NCBI GenBank assembly: GCA_031553565.1
Contig: JAVBLK010000014.1
Coordinates: forward strand, 1 to 64,000
Origin: JAVBLK01 sp031553565
GTDB taxonomy: Bacteria; Bacillota; Clostridia; Christensenellales; DUVY01
Reading direction: 5' to 3'
DNA: 64,000 nucleotides
Made by a program: the position numbers and the translations under genes
Part shown: positions 25,732 through 34,867 of the stretch, in pieces
How the letters are laid out: each line of letters opens with the position of its first letter
Position numbering within the stretch: the first letter of the stretch is position 1
The notes under the pieces: model-generated
Told to the model about the DNA's origin: nothing
Database searches by the model: none
What the model saw: the letters and a program-made list of their open reading frames with translations, nothing else

Positions 25732-25760
25732 TTGTAACTTTCGATTTTATATGTTATATT
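25732..25760 (+). promoter_or_regulatory. Sigma-A promoter of rplS
   Basis: TTGTAA (25732-25737), 17-nt spacer, TATATT (25755-25760). Confidence 0.72.
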
Positions 25761-25800
25761 ATTGAGCGTATCTGTTTAGGAGAGGTTAAGGTTAACTGAC

Positions 25801-26145
25801 ATGAGTAAGATTATTGAGGCCATTGAAAGAGAGAATATGAAAGCTGACGTCCCCGTGTTCAACGTGGGCGACGTGGTAAAGGTATTTGTAAAGGTTGTCG
25901 AGGGCACGCGTGAGCGTTTGCAGGCTTTTGAGGGCACTGTTATCGCGCGCAAAAACGGCAGTATACGCGAAACGTTTACCGTCCGCCGCATTTCGTTCGG
26001 TGTGGGCGTTGAAAGGTGCTTTCCCCTGCATTCCCCGCGTATCGACCGTATCGAGGTCGTAAAGCGCGGCAAGGTCAGGCGTGCGAAGCTCTATTACCTG
26101 CGCGCGCTTTCAGGTAAGGCGGCCAAGATCAAAGAAGTTCAATAA
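25801..26145 (+). CDS. rplS: Ribosomal protein L19
   Basis: 114 residues, standard length for bacterial L19 at the 30S-50S interface. Diagnostic PVFNVGDVVKVFVKVVEGTRERLQ, FEGTVIARKNGS and RVEVV-type region (HSPRIDRIEVVKRGKVRRAKLYYLR). Own promoter, terminator at 26347. The usual partners rpsP, rimM and trmD are absent here. Confidence 0.97.
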   Translation: MSKIIEAIERENMKADVPVFNVGDVVKVFVKVVEGTRERLQAFEGTVIARKNGSIRETFTVRRISFGVGVERCFPLHSPRIDRIEVVKRGKVRRAKLYYLRALSGKAAKIKEVQ

Positions 26146-26149
26146 GACT

Positions 26150-26273
26150 TTCGCCTTTTTCTTTAGGAATGCCCGTTAAGGGTGCATCGTAAGAAATACC
26201 CGGCTCTGCCGCCGTGGCGAATGCCCGGAAAAGGACTGCGCTTATGCGGCGGGAAGAAAAGAAAACGAGGATG
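26150..26273 (+). repeat. Post-gene repeat shared with 44293-44370
   Basis: TTCGCCTTTTTCTTTAGG begins a few bases after the rplS stop, and GGGAAGAAAAGAAAACGAGG follows at 26251. The same two blocks follow the gdhA stop at 44293 and 44350. Both sit between a stop codon and a downstream terminator. Confidence 0.65.
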
Positions 26274-26346
26274 CTTGGTGCAGCTTGACGGAAGTTTAAG
26301 GTAAGAGCGGGCTTGCGGACAAAAATTAATTATAACGATCACTATC

Positions 26347-26367
26347 AAAGGCTTTAGGGCCTTTTTT
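26347..26367 (+). terminator. Intrinsic terminator downstream of rplS
   Basis: AAAGGC pairs with GCCTTT around TTTAGG, followed by TTT. Confidence 0.75.
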
Positions 26368-26442
26368 CTTACCCTAGGAAAAACCGTCAAAAAATGCTTG
26401 CTAGATTTTGCGGTTTAGACGGCGGGTTCAATAAAAGCGAGC

Positions 26443-26745
26443 GGCGAAGCCACTTTGTTCTGCAAAAGGAAATACCGCAGCAACAAACCCGGGCAGCCAC
26501 AAAATTGCATTGTGGCGAAGCCACTTTGTTCTGCAAAAGGAAAAATCGCAGCAAAAAACCCGGGCAGCCACAAAATTGCAAGTGTGGCGAAGCCACTTTG
26601 TTCTGCAAAAGGAAAAATCGCAGCAAAAAACCCGGGCAGCCACAAAATTGCATTGTGGCGAAGCCACTTTGTTCTGCAAAAGGAAATATCGCAGCAAAAA
26701 CCCGGGCAGCCACAAAATTGCATTGTGGCGAAGCCACTTTGTTCT
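26443..26745. repeat. 71-bp tandem repeat array
   Basis: Four full units and a partial fifth start at 26443, 26514, 26586, 26657 and 26727 (period 70-72). Each contains GGCGAAGCCACTTTGTTCTG, AAAAATCGCAGCAAAAAACC and CCGGGCAGCCACAAAATTGC. Two mutually exclusive hairpins per unit are possible: GCCACAA/TTGTGGC and GTGGC/GCCAC. Unique spacers are absent, so this is not a CRISPR array. Frames are open on both strands only because of the repeat composition. Confidence 0.92.
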
Positions 26746-26816
26746 TTTTGGGCGTTTACTGAAAACTTGATGTTTTTCTGTGCGTTTTTGCGGTTTTTCT
26801 GATATAATTTCTTTTG

Positions 26817-26965
26817 AGGAAACGATATAATTTATAGCCGCGTCTTTTTTGCCTGGAAATGCCTTCTTAACTTAGCAAATAGTTCTACTATTTGCGTAAT
26901 AAACAAATCATTTCCCGGGCTAAAAAATACTTGCTCTAAATTTATCTCATTTAATCAGCGTTTAC
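26817..26965 (+). repeat. MITE-like element, left end eroded
   Basis: Right end TTTAATCAGCGTTTAC and the body with central AATAGTTCTACTATT are intact, but about 12 bases of the left terminus are deleted (GGAAACGATATAATTTATAG). Confidence 0.85.
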
Positions 26966-27010
26966 TTAGGTCAACCGCAAAAAGAAAACGGGAGAAAAAC
27001 AGCAGTGCGG

Positions 27011-27090
27011 TGTCATCCTGAGCAAAGCGAAGGATCTTAAGGCGACGGTGATCTTAAATTACAAGATTCTTCACTGCGTTCAGAATGACA
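27011..27090. repeat. 80-bp inverted-repeat element
   Basis: TGTCATCCTGAGCAAAGCG at the left pairs imperfectly with CACTGCGTTCAGAATGACA at the right, with AAGGATCTT/AAGATTCTT inside. I recognise this as a type of small palindromic repeat seen in many unrelated bacterial genomes; not coding. Confidence 0.75.
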
Positions 27091-27135
27091 AGGCGTTAAA
27101 ACTTTAGACGGCTTTAGCCGTCCTCCGAACGTGGT

Positions 27136-27158
27136 TTAGTAGCGGCGTCTTTTTCGCC
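27136..27158 (+). repeat. MITE internal fragment
   Basis: TTTAGTAGCGGCGTCTTTTT followed by CGCC matches the internal left part of the copies at 424 and 12193; no termini remain. Confidence 0.5.
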
Positions 27159-27199
27159 AAAGAGTCATACAAAAGTTTAGGCAAGGGAGTATTTCCGGG

Positions 27200-29857
27200 A
27201 TGAGATTCAGATTCAAAAAAATTTTAATTGTGTTCAGTGTTGCGGCTATATTCGTAATGTCAATGTTTGCCTTTTCCGGCTGCGGTGCCGGGGCTCCTGA
27301 CGATACGAACCTTATTGTGAACGGCAGATTCAACCGGTACACTGACGGTGCCTTGGACAAGGGTGATTTTAATGCCGACAAGTGGGAAAAAGACGCGAAG
27401 GGCACGTCGTACGTCAAAAAAACCTATGATTTTTACAACAAATGTATTGCGCCCGGTTACGAGAATACGAAGTACAAGTCTTATCAAAAATGGGCGCAGG
27501 AGCTGCCCGAGGGATGGAAGGTCGCTACATCAGATCCCCTTATTGCCTCGGTTGCCGGATATGAGTACGGCGATAACGAAAACGCGCTTACACTGTTAGT
27601 GGACGCAACCTCCAAGCCCGCTGCCAGCGGCTGGATAAAGATATATCAAAAGGTCAAGGTCAACAGGAAAACTAACTACAAGCTCTCGTTTAAATACAAC
27701 GGCACGCTGAGAAAGCCGGCGGATAACGCCGGGAAGGCCGCAGGGCTGACGATAGGCTTTTTTGAGGACCCTTCGTACGTTGATCCGGCCGCTTTCCAGA
27801 GCGCGTCGTTCATTGTCAATTTAGGCGCCTTTTCCGGCAGCTATACGTCCCCGGTGTTCAATTCCGGGAACATGGGCAGCCTGACGGTATCGATCGGCCT
27901 GGGCGCCGAGGGCCACGCGGCGGGCGATGCGCGCGTAAATATCACGGAAATATCGTTGATGGAGGAGGTCGCCTCTGCGGCGGCGCCGGCGCATACGGTT
28001 TATAAGAACGGCGGTTACCGCGATTCCAATGCGCTGCCGGTCATTTTTACCTGCGCGGCGTTCCTGGCGCTTATCCTTATTTGCATTTTCGTAACTCATT
28101 CAATAAACAAGAACTACGTTTATGCAAAGCCGGATGCGGGCAAAGGAGGAAAAACCGACGCGAAAAATGCTAAAGGTAAGCCGAAAAAACGCGCCGACCT
28201 TTTGGCAGACGACACCGACTCGGCGGAAATACCTGTTGACGGCGGCGGCGCGGCAGAGGATGAAAGCAGCGGCGCGCCGGCTGAAGAAAACGTAAACATG
28301 GAAGAGGGTATTAATGCCGGCGGCGTGTCTGACGGCGGCGGGGATGACGGATTTGACGACGGTTCGGATGCGTCTGCCGCGTCCGCCGCGCCCGTGACGC
28401 AGAGCCGCGCCGGCGCAGCTGTAAGAAATCTATGCGGCAGGGCATGGGGCGCGTTCAAAATGGCGGCAAGCAAGGCGCCGTTCCTCTTTATCCTTTTGGC
28501 GGCGTTTCTTATCCGCATTATTTTCGTTTTTGTTATAAAAGGCTACAGGCCTGACATCACGGCGGCTCTTTCAGCGGCGTCAAAGCTTATGGAAAGCGGC
28601 ACGGGTTATTACGCGTCAAACGAGATAAATTACGCGCCGGGGCAGTTATACCTTTATTATTATATCGGGCTTTTCCGCAACTGGTTTAATATTCTGGACG
28701 GCTCAAGAGGAATGGTTTTTGTCCTTAAGCTGCCCGGCCTTATCGCCGACCTCTCTATCGGGTATCTTATATACAGCTTTACCAAGAGGTTCGTTAATAA
28801 AAAGGCCGCCTTGGGCATATCGGCGCTGTATCTCCTTAACCCGGCGGTCATATTCGCTTTCACTGTTTACGGCGGGATGGACGCGGTATATATATTCTTT
28901 CTTGTCTTGACCCTGCGCTTCTTACTGGATAAGAAATATCTGAAAATGTGCTTTGCTTACGCCGCCGCGGTATTCTTTTCCGAGAACGCGCTTATGATCG
29001 CGCCGCTTTTACTGGTATACCTTTGCGCAGCCGTTGTAAAGGCAATACGCGGCAAAATGCACGCGGACGATCCGAATTTCAAGAAAAAAATATCGGATGC
29101 AGACGATGAAAACAGGGCTTTGTGGCAGACGCCCGTCGGCATCGCCGCGTTCTTCCTGACGCTGATCATCGCCTCGCTGCCGTTTACGGTCAAGGGGCTG
29201 GAGAGCGGCGGCAAGTTCGCGTTCTTCTCGGTATTCCCGGTGTATTCCAAGCTTTCGATACATTTTTCGATATTCACAAATAACGGATTCAACATCTCGG
29301 CGATCTTCGGCAAGAACGGTATGGCGTATGACGGCGCAAACGCATATATTATCGTGCTCTATTTTGTTATGGCGGCGATCCTCGGGATAATCTATGTCAT
29401 GAAGCGCAACCGCGCCAACCTCTTGCTGCTGTCCTCGGTGTTCTTCTTTATCGCGGCGTACTTTATGCCCGAGGCCACGCCGGTAACAGTGGTGCCGGGC
29501 ATCGTACTGCTCATCTTTGCATGCGCTGCGATAGGCGACCGCAGGCTGTACGGCAGCTTGTTTATATTCAGTGCGTTAAGCCTGATAAACGTTTCGTCCG
29601 TGATGATATCCAACCAGTATATGAACAGCCTGCCCGATTATATTTTTGACCCAAACGCGAATCCGCTGTACGGCGGTGCGGCGCAGCTGCCGAAGGTATT
29701 TATGATAGTGTTTTCGGCTGTCAGCGTGCTGGCCTTTTTATACTTTATGTATACGGTACTTGACATTACCGTATCGAACAGGCGGAAGATCTTTATGCCG
29801 TTTGACAAGGAAGCGCCGCACTACGCACCGGACACCTTTAAGAGTCTTTTTAGGTGA
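27200..29857 (+). CDS. Fusion of exposed beta-sandwich-like domain and GT-C-like membrane domain
   Basis: 885 residues. N-terminal signal or anchor with possible lipobox FSGC (Cys28). Residues about 35-265 look like a carbohydrate-binding-type beta-sandwich (NLIVNGRFN at the start, GWIKIYQKVKVNRKTNYKLSF in the middle). A membrane helix near 280-300 is followed by a long acidic, low-complexity cytoplasmic-like linker (about 310-415). From about 425 there are roughly ten membrane helices resembling GT-C glycosyltransferases or mannosyltransferases, with an early acidic residue in KGYRPDITAAL and YAPGQLYLYYY. If so it would move a sugar from a lipid-linked donor outside the membrane. Family assignment is tentative. 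RBS AAGGGAG. Confidence 0.8.
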   Translation: MRFRFKKILIVFSVAAIFVMSMFAFSGCGAGAPDDTNLIVNGRFNRYTDGALDKGDFNADKWEKDAKGTSYVKKTYDFYNKCIAPGYENTKYKSYQKWAQELPEGWKVATSDPLIASVAGYEYGDNENALTLLVDATSKPAASGWIKIYQKVKVNRKTNYKLSFKYNGTLRKPADNAGKAAGLTIGFFEDPSYVDPAAFQSASFIVNLGAFSGSYTSPVFNSGNMGSLTVSIGLGAEGHAAGDARVNITEISLMEEVASAAAPAHTVYKNGGYRDSNALPVIFTCAAFLALILICIFVTHSINKNYVYAKPDAGKGGKTDAKNAKGKPKKRADLLADDTDSAEIPVDGGGAAEDESSGAPAEENVNMEEGINAGGVSDGGGDDGFDDGSDASAASAAPVTQSRAGAAVRNLCGRAWGAFKMAASKAPFLFILLAAFLIRIIFVFVIKGYRPDITAALSAASKLMESGTGYYASNEINYAPGQLYLYYYIGLFRNWFNILDGSRGMVFVLKLPGLIADLSIGYLIYSFTKRFVNKKAALGISALYLLNPAVIFAFTVYGGMDAVYIFFLVLTLRFLLDKKYLKMCFAYAAAVFFSENALMIAPLLLVYLCAAVVKAIRGKMHADDPNFKKKISDADDENRALWQTPVGIAAFFLTLIIASLPFTVKGLESGGKFAFFSVFPVYSKLSIHFSIFTNNGFNISAIFGKNGMAYDGANAYIIVLYFVMAAILGIIYVMKRNRANLLLLSSVFFFIAAYFMPEATPVTVVPGIVLLIFACAAIGDRRLYGSLFIFSALSLINVSSVMISNQYMNSLPDYIFDPNANPLYGGAAQLPKVFMIVFSAVSVLAFLYFMYTVLDITVSNRRKIFMPFDKEAPHYAPDTFKSLFR

Positions 29858-29871
29858 CGGATAAAATATAA

Positions 29872-30030
29872 GTAAACGCTGATTAAATGAGATAAATCTT
29901 GACCGGGTTTTTTTCAGGCATAAAACAGCTTGTTTTTGAAGGCAATAGCAGAGCTATTGGCGAAAAAAGGAGATGTTTTATGCCAAAAAAGACGATGCGT
30001 CAAAGTTCTGTCGAATTATTCAGCGTTTAC
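29872..30030 (-). repeat. MITE-like element, complete
   Basis: GTAAACGCTGATTAA to TTATTCAGCGTTTAC, inverted relative to the copy at 13404, with central AATAGCAGAGCTATT. It lies between the fusion gene and comM. Confidence 0.9.
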
Positions 30031-30071
30031 CTAAAAAAATCCGCGGATTTTCATCACGGAGGAGTATATAG

Positions 30072-31601
30072 ATGCTCTCTAAGATAAACAGCTTCGGCCT
30101 TGCCGGTATCAACGGCTTTCCGGTCGAGATCGAGGTAGATATCAATAACGGCCTGCCGGGCTATGAGACCGTCGGCCTGCCCGACGCAGCGGTCAAGGAA
30201 TCGAAGGAGCGGGTGAGGAGCGCGATAAAGAATTCCGGCTTTCAGTTCCCGCCGCTTAAAATAACGGTCAACCTTGCGCCCGCCGATATAAAGAAGGAGG
30301 GCGCCGTTTTCGACCTGCCGATAGCATTAGGCATCCTTACGGCGTCCGACCAGTTTTCATATAAATTACTTTCGGATACGATATATTTGGGCGAACTGGG
30401 CCTTGACGGCGGCGTGCGGCACATCGACGGTATCCTGCCCTTATTGATTTCGGCGAGGGAGCAGGGCTGTAAGAAGGTCGTTATCCCCGACGCCAACAAG
30501 GCAGAGGCAAGCTTTATCGACGGGCTTACGATAATTCCGGTAAAAAGCCTTTCAGAGTGCGCCGCGTACCTGCAAAAGCAGGCGGAGCTCGCGCCGCTTG
30601 ACTTACGTAAGTTTGAAACGGTTCTGACCGGGGTCAAGCACGCGGGCGACCTTAAATTCGTAAAGGGACAGGCGTCCGCAAGGCGCGCGCTTGAGATCGC
30701 TGCGGCCGGCGGACACAATATCCTGATGATCGGCCCGCCCGGCGGCGGCAAGACGATGCTGGCGAAATGCCTGCCCTCGATTCTGCCCGATATGACGTTT
30801 TCCGAGGCGCTGGAGACCACCAAGATCCACAGCGTGGCGGGGATCCTGGGCGCAGAGGGCATAGTGTCGGCGCGGCCCTTCCGGATCCCTCACCATACGG
30901 CCACGCTGGTATCGCTGACCGGCGGCGGGACGAAGGCAAGGCCGGGCGAGATATCTCTTGCGCACAACGGCGTCCTTTTCCTGGACGAAATGCCCGAATA
31001 TAACCGCCACACGCTGGAAACACTGCGCCAGCCGCTGGAGGACGGGCAGATCACGGTTTCCCGTGCGCAGAGGACGGTCGTATATCCTGCCAACTTTCTG
31101 CTTATAGCCAGTATGAACCCCTGCCCGTGCGGCCATTTCGGAGGGAAAGACAATAAATGCCGCTGCTCGCCGGCAGAGATCCGCCGCTATGTGGGCAAAA
31201 TGAGCGGCCCCTTAATGGACAGGATCGATTTACATATCGAGGTCGATAACGTCAAGATCGAGGAGCTGTCGGACAAGGAGCTTTCCGAAGGCTCGGCCGA
31301 TGTAAAAAAACGCGCGGACGCCGCAAGGGAGATACAGCTTAAACGCCTTAAAGGCAGGGGCGTGTATTCCAATTCCAAAATGGATAACGAGTGCGTTGCC
31401 GAGTTCTGTGCGCTTGATGCGGCGTGTTCGGAATTTTTGGAGACTGTGTTCAGAAAACTGAATCTTTCCGCGCGCGCCTACAACCGGATCTTAAAGGTGT
31501 CGCGCACGATAGCGGATCTAGAGGGCGCCGTGTCGATAGGCATAACGCACATTGCCGAAGCCGTCCAATACAGAACGCTGGACAGGAAATACTGGATGTA
31601 A
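30072..31601 (+). CDS. comM: YifB/ComM-type Mg-chelatase-like AAA+ ATPase
   Basis: 509 residues, full length. N-terminal Lon-protease-like fold domain (GLPGYETVGLPDAAVKESKERV), AAA+ core with Walker A GPPGGGKTML near residue 223, Walker B VLFLDEMPE, and the C-terminal Mg_chelatase_C helices. Zinc-type cysteines CPCGHFGG-x-CRC are present. In naturally competent bacteria ComM is a helicase that promotes branch migration in recombination; the role in Clostridia is not established. RBS GGAGG at 30058. A MITE ends 42 bp upstream. Confidence 0.95.
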   Translation: MLSKINSFGLAGINGFPVEIEVDINNGLPGYETVGLPDAAVKESKERVRSAIKNSGFQFPPLKITVNLAPADIKKEGAVFDLPIALGILTASDQFSYKLLSDTIYLGELGLDGGVRHIDGILPLLISAREQGCKKVVIPDANKAEASFIDGLTIIPVKSLSECAAYLQKQAELAPLDLRKFETVLTGVKHAGDLKFVKGQASARRALEIAAAGGHNILMIGPPGGGKTMLAKCLPSILPDMTFSEALETTKIHSVAGILGAEGIVSARPFRIPHHTATLVSLTGGGTKARPGEISLAHNGVLFLDEMPEYNRHTLETLRQPLEDGQITVSRAQRTVVYPANFLLIASMNPCPCGHFGGKDNKCRCSPAEIRRYVGKMSGPLMDRIDLHIEVDNVKIEELSDKELSEGSADVKKRADAAREIQLKRLKGRGVYSNSKMDNECVAEFCALDAACSEFLETVFRKLNLSARAYNRILKVSRTIADLEGAVSIGITHIAEAVQYRTLDRKYWM

Positions 31602-31711
31602 GGATTGTTGGCGTTACGCTTTAGAAAAAAAGTAAGCGTTTATATTACGGATTTCAACATTTTTCTGTTGAAGGCATATAAGACAAGCCGCAAACATTGC
31701 TTTTTACAAAA

Positions 31712-31743
31712 AAACAGCCGTTTTTGAAACGGCTGTTTTTTTT
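31712..31743. terminator. Bidirectional terminator, comM and tRNA-Val
   Basis: AACAGCCGTTT pairs with AAACGGCTGTT around TTG, with A-run before and T-run after, so it works on both strands: for comM from the left and the tRNA from the right. Confidence 0.92.
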
Positions 31744-31758
31744 GTAAAACGGCTTTTT

Positions 31759-31835
<77 letters not shown>

Positions 31836-32094
31836 GCACCGTATTTTAGTCTAATGACATTTTCTTTCCGCAGCAGAGCTTAATGGGTATTACACCGGTT
31901 TGCTTGCGCCTCCCCGGATCCGATGCCAAGCAAGCTGCTTATCATCGCATAATAATAACACATTATAGATTTGCCGTCTATCTTTTGGCGGCAGATAATT
32001 GATTTTTTTGCTTGCGCGGACAAACCCCCGCGTTTTTTGGTAAGCACCGGTATTGCACAATTTGCGGCGGGAAAAGCTGTGCGGCAAACCAAAA
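31836..32094. other. Intergenic region
   Basis: Holds the upstream region of tRNA-Val (a minus-strand TAAAAT near 31845-31850 could be its -10) and a short repeat at 31864-31905 shared with 12380-12420. No gene seen. Confidence 0.5.
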
Positions 32095-32123
32095 TTGACA
32101 CAGACGCCTTCATAAGATATAAT
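32095..32123 (+). promoter_or_regulatory. Consensus sigma-A promoter
   Basis: TTGACA (32095-32100), 17-nt spacer, TATAAT (32118-32123): a perfect match to consensus. Drives the 32180 gene and perhaps ftsW. Confidence 0.92.
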
Positions 32124-32179
32124 AGCTTATAATATCAACAATTTTTATGAACTAAGGGTGAGTAAAAGGCGGAGAAAAG

Positions 32180-32644
32180 ATGTATAAGGGAAATGCAGGG
32201 GACAGCGGAAATCCGGTTTCGGAAAAGCAGGACGGCGGGAACATAATAGGCGTTGCAGGCAGCGAGGGGACGGCCCCGGAAAAGCCGGACGGCGGCGAAA
32301 ATTTTGAAACCGGCAGCTACAGCTTTGACGGGATAAAACGTGAAAACAAAAAGCTCAACGCATGGCTTGCTGCCGCCGCGGTTCTTTACGCATTATGCTT
32401 TGCCGGGCTGTTCGCTCTGACGATAATACTTACAGGCGGGTTCGAGCTGTATGAGGTGTTCCTCTTCGCTTTTGCCTTTGCGGTGGCAGTTTCCGAGTTC
32501 TTTGCCCTGCTGCTGGGCAGGACGCACTTAGGGATAAGGCTGTTTCAGCTTTTTAACAAGGAGGCGCGGTGGCCGGCTGTCGCGGGCAATATTCTTGCCG
32601 TTACAGTGTCCTTCGGCATTCTTGCGATAGTGCTGCTTTTGTAA
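32180..32644 (+). CDS. Small membrane protein, unknown
   Basis: 154 residues. The first 60 are hydrophilic, glycine/acidic and probably disordered and cytoplasmic; three membrane helices follow (about 62-85, 93-112 and 132-153). No family recognised. RBS GGCGGAG. It has the strongest promoter in the window, so it is likely well expressed. It lies upstream of an FtsW-type gene on the same strand. Confidence 0.75.
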   Translation: MYKGNAGDSGNPVSEKQDGGNIIGVAGSEGTAPEKPDGGENFETGSYSFDGIKRENKKLNAWLAAAAVLYALCFAGLFALTIILTGGFELYEVFLFAFAFAVAVSEFFALLLGRTHLGIRLFQLFNKEARWPAVAGNILAVTVSFGILAIVLLL

Positions 32645-32801
32645 GCCGCGCTTTTATATAAACGCTAAAGACATTTTTTTGCAAAATCTCCTTGTGTGTG
32701 TGCACGGCATACATTTTATAGCGCGGTGAAAAGCGCGGCGCGCCCTTTGAAAATCACCGCCATATTCTAAATTCTTGTGGTTGTCCATATATTTAATATA
32801 T

Positions 32802-34019
32802 ATGCGGATCTTCGGCAGGGATTTTTTTATCGGCGGAAAAAAGCCGCCTGATATAAAAGGGGATACGGCCGGCGCCGGAAAGGACGCCGGCTTGCGCTAT
32901 TATGACGCGTTCAAAAAAAAGGGGCACATAGACTACGTTCTTTTGGGCGTGACGGCGATACTTGTAATCATAGGCGTCGTAATGGTTTACAGCGCCAGTA
33001 TGTACAGCGCAGAGGTTTATTACGGCGACAAGTTCTACTATATGAAAAAACAGATCCTGGGCGCGGTGCTGGGTACCTTGGCGATGTTCGGCGCGATAAG
33101 GCTGCCGTACGAGGTCATAAAAAAGCTGCGTTATGTTATATTAGGCGTGTCCTTTGTCCTGCTTGCCGCCGTGTTCCTGCCCGGTATCGGCGTGGAAAAT
33201 TACGGTGCGAAACGCTGGATAAATCTGGGCATTTTTACCCTGCAGGCGTCAGAAGTCGCAAAGTTCGGGTTTGTCATCTTTGCGGCCGGCTATATGTCAA
33301 AGAGCCGCGACAGGATGCGCACCTTCCGGGGGATGCTGCCCGTGATCGCGGCGGGCGGCGGCATGTGCGCGCTGATCATATTAGAGCCGAATATGTCGAT
33401 CACAATGTGCCTTGCCATTGTTATGGTGATCATGCTGTTTGCGGGCGGGGCAAAGATAAAGCATTTTTTGTTTATCCTGATACCGATCGCGGCGATGGTA
33501 CCCTTGCTGATCATAATGGAGCCCTACCGTATGAACCGCTTATTGGCGTTCCTGAACCCGTGGGCGTCGCCGCAGGGTGAGGGCTTCCAGCTTATCCAGT
33601 CGTTTTACTCACTGGGTTCGGGCGGCTGGTTCGGCGTAGGCCTGTTCAACTCGCGCCAAAAATATCTGTTCCTGCCGTTTTCGGAAAGCGATTTTATATT
33701 CAGCATCATCGGCGAGGAGTTCGGCTTTGCCGGCTGCGTCGCAGTTATCCTGTTGTTTGCGGTCTATATTTGGCGCGCCGTAAAGATTGCTCTCAACGCG
33801 CCCGACCGCATGAGCTGTTATATGGCAGCCGGGATCGCCGCTGTAGTTGCCGTGCAGGCGGCGGTAAACATTGCGGTCGTGACAGGCAGTATTCCGCCAA
33901 CCGGCCTGCCGCTGCCCTTTATCAGCGCGGGCAGCAGCTCGCTGGTGGTGTTCATGGCGGCGACGGGGGTGCTTTTGGGTATATCCCGCCGCAGCAGCGG
34001 AAACTTCTCCCCGGCTTGA
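32802..34019 (+). CDS. ftsW: FtsW/RodA/SpoVE-family peptidoglycan polymerase
   Basis: 405 residues, SEDS family with about ten membrane helices. The family C-terminal motif is clear (NIAVVTGSIPPTGLPLPFISAGSSS near 355-380, quoted in part), as is the catalytic-loop region with GAKRWINLG near 140. SEDS proteins polymerise lipid II with a class B PBP partner. Division (FtsW) or spore cortex (SpoVE) roles cannot be separated from sequence alone, and no PBP gene is adjacent. The ATG at 32802 is preferred; a TATATT hexamer ends 8 nt before it and no SD is visible. Confidence 0.88.
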   Translation: MRIFGRDFFIGGKKPPDIKGDTAGAGKDAGLRYYDAFKKKGHIDYVLLGVTAILVIIGVVMVYSASMYSAEVYYGDKFYYMKKQILGAVLGTLAMFGAIRLPYEVIKKLRYVILGVSFVLLAAVFLPGIGVENYGAKRWINLGIFTLQASEVAKFGFVIFAAGYMSKSRDRMRTFRGMLPVIAAGGGMCALIILEPNMSITMCLAIVMVIMLFAGGAKIKHFLFILIPIAAMVPLLIIMEPYRMNRLLAFLNPWASPQGEGFQLIQSFYSLGSGGWFGVGLFNSRQKYLFLPFSESDFIFSIIGEEFGFAGCVAVILLFAVYIWRAVKIALNAPDRMSCYMAAGIAAVVAVQAAVNIAVVTGSIPPTGLPLPFISAGSSSLVVFMAATGVLLGISRRSSGNFSPA

Positions 34020-34089
34020 AAGGCGCAGTGAATACATTATTAAAACCCGTTTTTAATTATTCTTTAATTTAATCACTGTTTGTTTGTGT

Positions 34090-34095
34090 TATAAT
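34090..34095 (+). promoter_or_regulatory. -10 hexamer of mtnN, leaderless spacing
   Basis: TATAAT ends 6 nt before the ATG at 34102; the -35 region is AT-rich without a clear hexamer. Confidence 0.7.
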
Positions 34096-34101
34096 AGGGA
34101 T

Positions 34102-34818
34102 ATGGTAGGTATTATTTGTCCTGTAGAGGCGGAGCTTAAACCGTATTTAGCTTGCCTTGCAAACGCAAAGTCGCGGCTGAAGGCTATGGTGGTCTTTTAC
34201 GAGGGAATTATTTTCGGGCAGAAGGCTGTGATCGTATCCTGCGGCGTGGGCAAGGTCAATGCGGCCGCTTGCGCGCAGAGTATGATAGATTCTTATTCGC
34301 CGGATCATATCATTGTATCGGGGACTGCGGGCGGCATAGATAAAAGCCTTAAAATCGGCGACACTGTCATAAGCGAGGACGCTGTTTACCACGACTTAAA
34401 GGAAAGTATGCTGACCGATTTCCCGCCAAGGCTGCGTGAAGCGCATATGAAGGCAGACCCGGGGCTTATCGGCGGCTTTAAAGCCGCGTTAAAGCTTTCC
34501 GGGCTGCCGCAGCGGATCGTTTACGGGCGGATGGCGACAGGCGACGCCTTTGTGGAAAGGAAGGGAAGGGCGGCGATCGTAAAAAGCTTTGACCCGCTGT
34601 GCGTCGATATGGAGACCGCGGCGATCGCGCATGTCGCAACGCTTAACGGCGTACCGTTTATCGCGGTGCGCTCGGTATCCGACACAGAGGAGCAGGGCGG
34701 CCTTGCGGCTTTCCGTGAAAATTGCGCGCTTGCCGCGCTGAATTCATATAAAACTGTGGAATGCTATCTGAAATACAAAGAGGACAGCGGAAAAGCGTTT
34801 GATTTTGTTTTGAGGTAG
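34102..34818 (+). CDS. mtnN: MTA/SAH nucleosidase-type phosphorylase
   Basis: 238 residues, PNP/UDP phosphorylase superfamily. Would cleave adenine from 5'-methylthioadenosine and S-adenosylhomocysteine, in the methionine salvage and methyl cycle. Catalytic acid-base Glu in CPVEAELKP, ribose-binding VDMETAA and catalytic Asp in SVSDTEEQ are all present, with GTAGGI for the phosphate-side loop. Starts at the ATG at 34102, with an apparently leaderless transcript. Confidence 0.88.
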   Translation: MVGIICPVEAELKPYLACLANAKSRLKAMVVFYEGIIFGQKAVIVSCGVGKVNAAACAQSMIDSYSPDHIIVSGTAGGIDKSLKIGDTVISEDAVYHDLKESMLTDFPPRLREAHMKADPGLIGGFKAALKLSGLPQRIVYGRMATGDAFVERKGRAAIVKSFDPLCVDMETAAIAHVATLNGVPFIAVRSVSDTEEQGGLAAFRENCALAALNSYKTVECYLKYKEDSGKAFDFVLR

Positions 34819-34867
34819 AATGTTTGCCGCTTATACTTGCGGCGGCAAAAAAAAGGAAGTAAGGATT

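Noticed and set aside
26443..26745. CRISPR array
   Set aside because: The whole 71-bp period is repeated; there are no unique spacers and no cas genes.
26394..26802. Several open frames of 86-122 codons on both strands
   Set aside because: All arise from the tandem repeat, whose unit lacks stops in many frames; composition is unlike any gene here and no ribosome sites are present.
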